NCBI GenBank assembly: GCA_049608925.1
Contig: JBMYXZ010000039.1
Coordinates: 1-12,835 of the forward strand
Source: JBMYXZ01 sp049608925
GTDB lineage: Bacteria > Pseudomonadota > Alphaproteobacteria > JAGOMX01
Direction of reading: 5' to 3'
DNA: 12,835 bases
In this document: positions 12,771 through 12,835 of the stretch, piece after piece
Position numbering within the stretch: position 1 is the stretch's first letter
How the letters are laid out: the number at the start of each line of letters is the position of its first letter
Program-made: the position numbers and the translations under genes
The notes under the pieces: model-generated
Told to the model about the DNA's origin: nothing
The model's input: the letters and a program-made list of their open reading frames with translations, nothing else
The model's database searches: none

Positions 12771-12835
12771 CATTCCCCCGTACTCCGACGCTCCGGGCTT
12801 TATGCCCGGAGTCCACCAACCCCCGAGATTCGGAA
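12771..12835. repeat. GC-rich palindromic segment at the right edge
   Basis: Composition changes sharply near 12771, from AT-rich to strongly GC-rich. Inside is a perfect 8-bp hairpin, CTCCGGGC (12791-12798) and GCCCGGAG (12804-12811), with loop TTTAT. CCCCCG occurs on both sides (12775-12780 and 12820-12825), and TCCGA (12784-12788) has a reverse complement, TCGGA, at 12830-12834. No T run follows on either strand. It may be a dispersed palindromic repeat or the end of a mobile element that continues past the window. Confidence 0.5.

Noticed and set aside
12791..12811. Intrinsic terminator at the right-edge hairpin
   Set aside because: The stem is strong, but neither strand has a T run after it, so it was listed as a repeat instead.
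12791..12818. tRNA or tmRNA 3' end, suggested by a GC stem followed by CCACCA
   Set aside because: The loop is TTTAT rather than a seven-base T-loop with TTC, and no acceptor partner, D-arm or anticodon arm can be folded from the upstream sequence.
1..12835. CRISPR array, prophage, toxin-antitoxin or defence island
   Set aside because: No regularly spaced repeats, transposase, integrase, capsid, nuclease-helicase or small paired ORFs are seen; nearly all DNA is taken by recognised housekeeping or metabolic genes.

Overview
The window looks like ordinary chromosomal DNA of an alphaproteobacterium with a moderately AT-leaning genome. Three things point there: the dnaG-rpoD pair without rpsU, a LysR regulator of a type common in Alphaproteobacteria, and a phaC/phaB pair. 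A host-associated lineage (for example Holosporales-like) is possible given the secreted patatin-like phospholipase and the base composition. That placement is inference; no rRNA is present to settle it.

Layout. The left edge holds the 5' part of a minus-strand 23S rRNA 2'-O-methyltransferase (rlmB-like), divergent from a plus-strand run of LysR regulator, MHS/ProP-type MFS transporter and ribose-5-phosphate isomerase B (647-3339). The transporter starts at TTG with its Shine-Dalgarno overlapping the LysR stop, and it overlaps rpiB by ATGA, so these genes look co-transcribed. They converge, over a short hairpin, on a minus-strand phaC-phaB pair (5266-3354) for polyhydroxyalkanoate synthesis: PhaB makes (R)-3-hydroxybutyryl-CoA and PhaC polymerises it. 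The synthase is compact, with an odd Gln/Met/aromatic-rich N-terminus.

An AT-rich intergenic region of 185 bp (5267-5451) separates phaC from a divergent patatin-like phospholipase with a signal peptide and a long basic N-terminal extension. Then come a periplasmic PCu(A)C copper chaperone with its own strong -10 box, DNA primase (dnaG), the primary sigma factor (rpoD) and an AFG1/ZapE-family ATPase. These last four are closely spaced on the plus strand. The final 162 bp contain no gene I can identify. They hold a 13-bp inverted repeat and, at the very edge, an abruptly GC-rich palindromic stretch that could be a dispersed repeat or the end of a mobile element.

No CRISPR array, tRNA, rRNA, transposase or phage gene is visible. 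I did not find a convincing undescribed multi-gene system. The points most worth a second look are the in-frame 63-bp tandem duplication in the transporter, the unusual N-termini of the patatin and PhaC proteins, the inverted repeat enclosing the copper-chaperone promoter and RBS, and the GC-rich palindrome at the right edge.
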